From: Flammeovirgaceae bacterium UBA2786
GTDB lineage: Bacteria; Bacteroidota; Bacteroidia; Cytophagales; Cyclobacteriaceae
Assembly (NCBI GenBank): GCA_002352225.1
Contig: DEIA01000046.1
Span: 1-24,677 of the forward strand
Direction of reading: 5' to 3'
DNA: 24,677 nucleotides
Shown here piece after piece: positions 23,991 through 24,677 of the stretch. Within the stretch, counting starts at the first letter, position 1; every line of letters starts with the position of its first letter. The notes under the pieces are model-generated. The model was not told the DNA's origin and searched no databases. It was given only the letters and a program-made list of their open reading frames with translations. A program made the translations under genes and the position numbers.

Positions 23991-24677
23991 TCAATTTGGT
24001 TTCCATGCCGTTCTCAAAAACCTCAGCCAGTTACCGTGCATTACATTTTCTATATCCTGCCGGCTGTAACCCCGTTGCGATAGCAATGAAGAAATTTTTT
24101 GAAGGTCGGCAATAGTTTCGATATCGGTTGGGCATTGTTCTTTTCCAAAAGCCCCGTCTAAATCAGACCCAATACCAATATGGTTGGCATTGCCTGCCAG
24201 TTGGCAGATGTGATCGTAATGGTCAATGAGTTTTTCCAGTGTACAGTTCATGCTTTTGGGTGTGGATTTACCCCGTATCCAATCCGGAACCAGCATCCAT
24301 GCATCTAACACACCACCTATTACAGCGCCACGGGCAATCAATTCCTTCAATTGCTCATCGCTAAATTGCCGGTTATGATTAACGAGTTTCCTGCAATTGT
24401 TATGGCTGGCCCACACTGCTCCATTAAAATGATTAAGTGCTTCCCAGAAAGAATCATCACATAAATGAGTAGCATCTAATATGATATTGAGCCGCTCCAT
24501 TTCTTTTAATAATTCTATTCCTTTTAAGCCAATGCCACCGGTAGCATCGGTGCCTTGTGCGTAGCGGCCAGGTCCGTAATGCGCAGGGCCAATGGCGCGT
24601 AAGCCGTATTGATAAGCAACCTCCAGATGCTTAAGCGTAACCAACGAATCGGCACCTTCCAAACTTAAAATATACCC
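23991..24677 (-). CDS. Membrane dipeptidase, M19 family, N-terminus missing
   Basis: The C-terminal 228 residues of an M19 (renal dipeptidase-like) zinc enzyme, cut by the window edge; the frame continues to the last base with GYILS before SLEGADSL. Visible metal ligands are the bridging Glu in SLEGADSL, His in ILDATHLCDDSF, His in WASHNNCRKL, and the Asp in IGIGSDLDG. The early H-x-D pair must lie beyond the edge. RYAQGTDATGGIGLKG also fits. The family cleaves dipeptides, often with D-residues at the C-terminal side; the bacterial substrate is not known here. The stop at 23991-23993 precedes the CtpA-like gene on the same strand. Confidence 0.93.
   Translation of the reverse strand, partial: GYILSLEGADSLVTLKHLEVAYQYGLRAIGPAHYGPGRYAQGTDATGGIGLKGIELLKEMERLNIILDATHLCDDSFWEALNHFNGAVWASHNNCRKLVNHNRQFSDEQLKELIARGAVIGGVLDAWMLVPDWIRGKSTPKSMNCTLEKLIDHYDHICQLAGNANHIGIGSDLDGAFGKEQCPTDIETIADLQKISSLLSQRGYSRQDIENVMHGNWLRFLRTAWKPN

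Overview
The window looks like chromosome of a Gram-negative member of the Bacteroidota, probably the Cytophagales lineage. Four things point there: a type III glutamine synthetase, a giant secreted protein ending in a type A sorting domain of the type IX secretion system (T9SS), a DUF2807 adhesin-like protein, and several copies of the Bacteroidota -7 promoter element (TAnnTTTG) upstream of genes. Most start codons have A-rich leaders rather than strong Shine-Dalgarno sites. No rRNA, tRNA, IS element, prophage or CRISPR array is visible. The lineage is an inference from these families, not from a marker-gene comparison.

Layout. 1-234 holds no supportable gene. A PiT-type phosphate transporter (235-1647, minus) diverges from a plus-strand group: a PdeM-like metallophosphoesterase, then an overlapping CapA-like protein with a SPOR-like tail, then a DUF6922 / AbiEii pair that looks like a toxin-antitoxin module. 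Facing these is a minus-strand pair, an LTA-synthase-like phosphoglycerol transferase and an outer-membrane barrel-like protein separated by one base. A YtcJ-type amidohydrolase (7351-9060, plus) converges with a TerB-like protein (minus) over a strong hairpin. A DUF2807 protein (9734-10414, plus) converges over a 38-bp perfect palindrome with a small minus-strand ORF that I found by reading the reverse strand (10460-10612). Type III glutamine synthetase follows, with its own promoter and terminator.

The accessory-looking part is 13140-22244. It opens with an intergenic region rich in dyads, then a 2194-residue T9SS cargo protein: two probable seven-bladed Asp-box propellers, an IPT/TIG domain, repeated Fn3-like modules and the sorting domain. 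Next come a DUF2283 gene on the minus strand and a plus-strand pair encoding a secreted Ig-like, membrane-anchored protein and a secreted caspase-family protease. The last two genes are minus-strand peptidases: a CtpA-like S41 protease and an M19 dipeptidase cut by the window edge.

Themes. Much of the window encodes envelope or exported proteins (CapA, LtaS-like, barrel, DUF2807, T9SS giant, Ig and caspase pair, CtpA). The best candidates for something little described are the secreted Ig-caspase pair, the 50-residue ORF, the DUF6922/AbiEii module, and the nested palindromes at the very start of the giant gene, whose promoter sits so close to its start codon that the mRNA may be leaderless.
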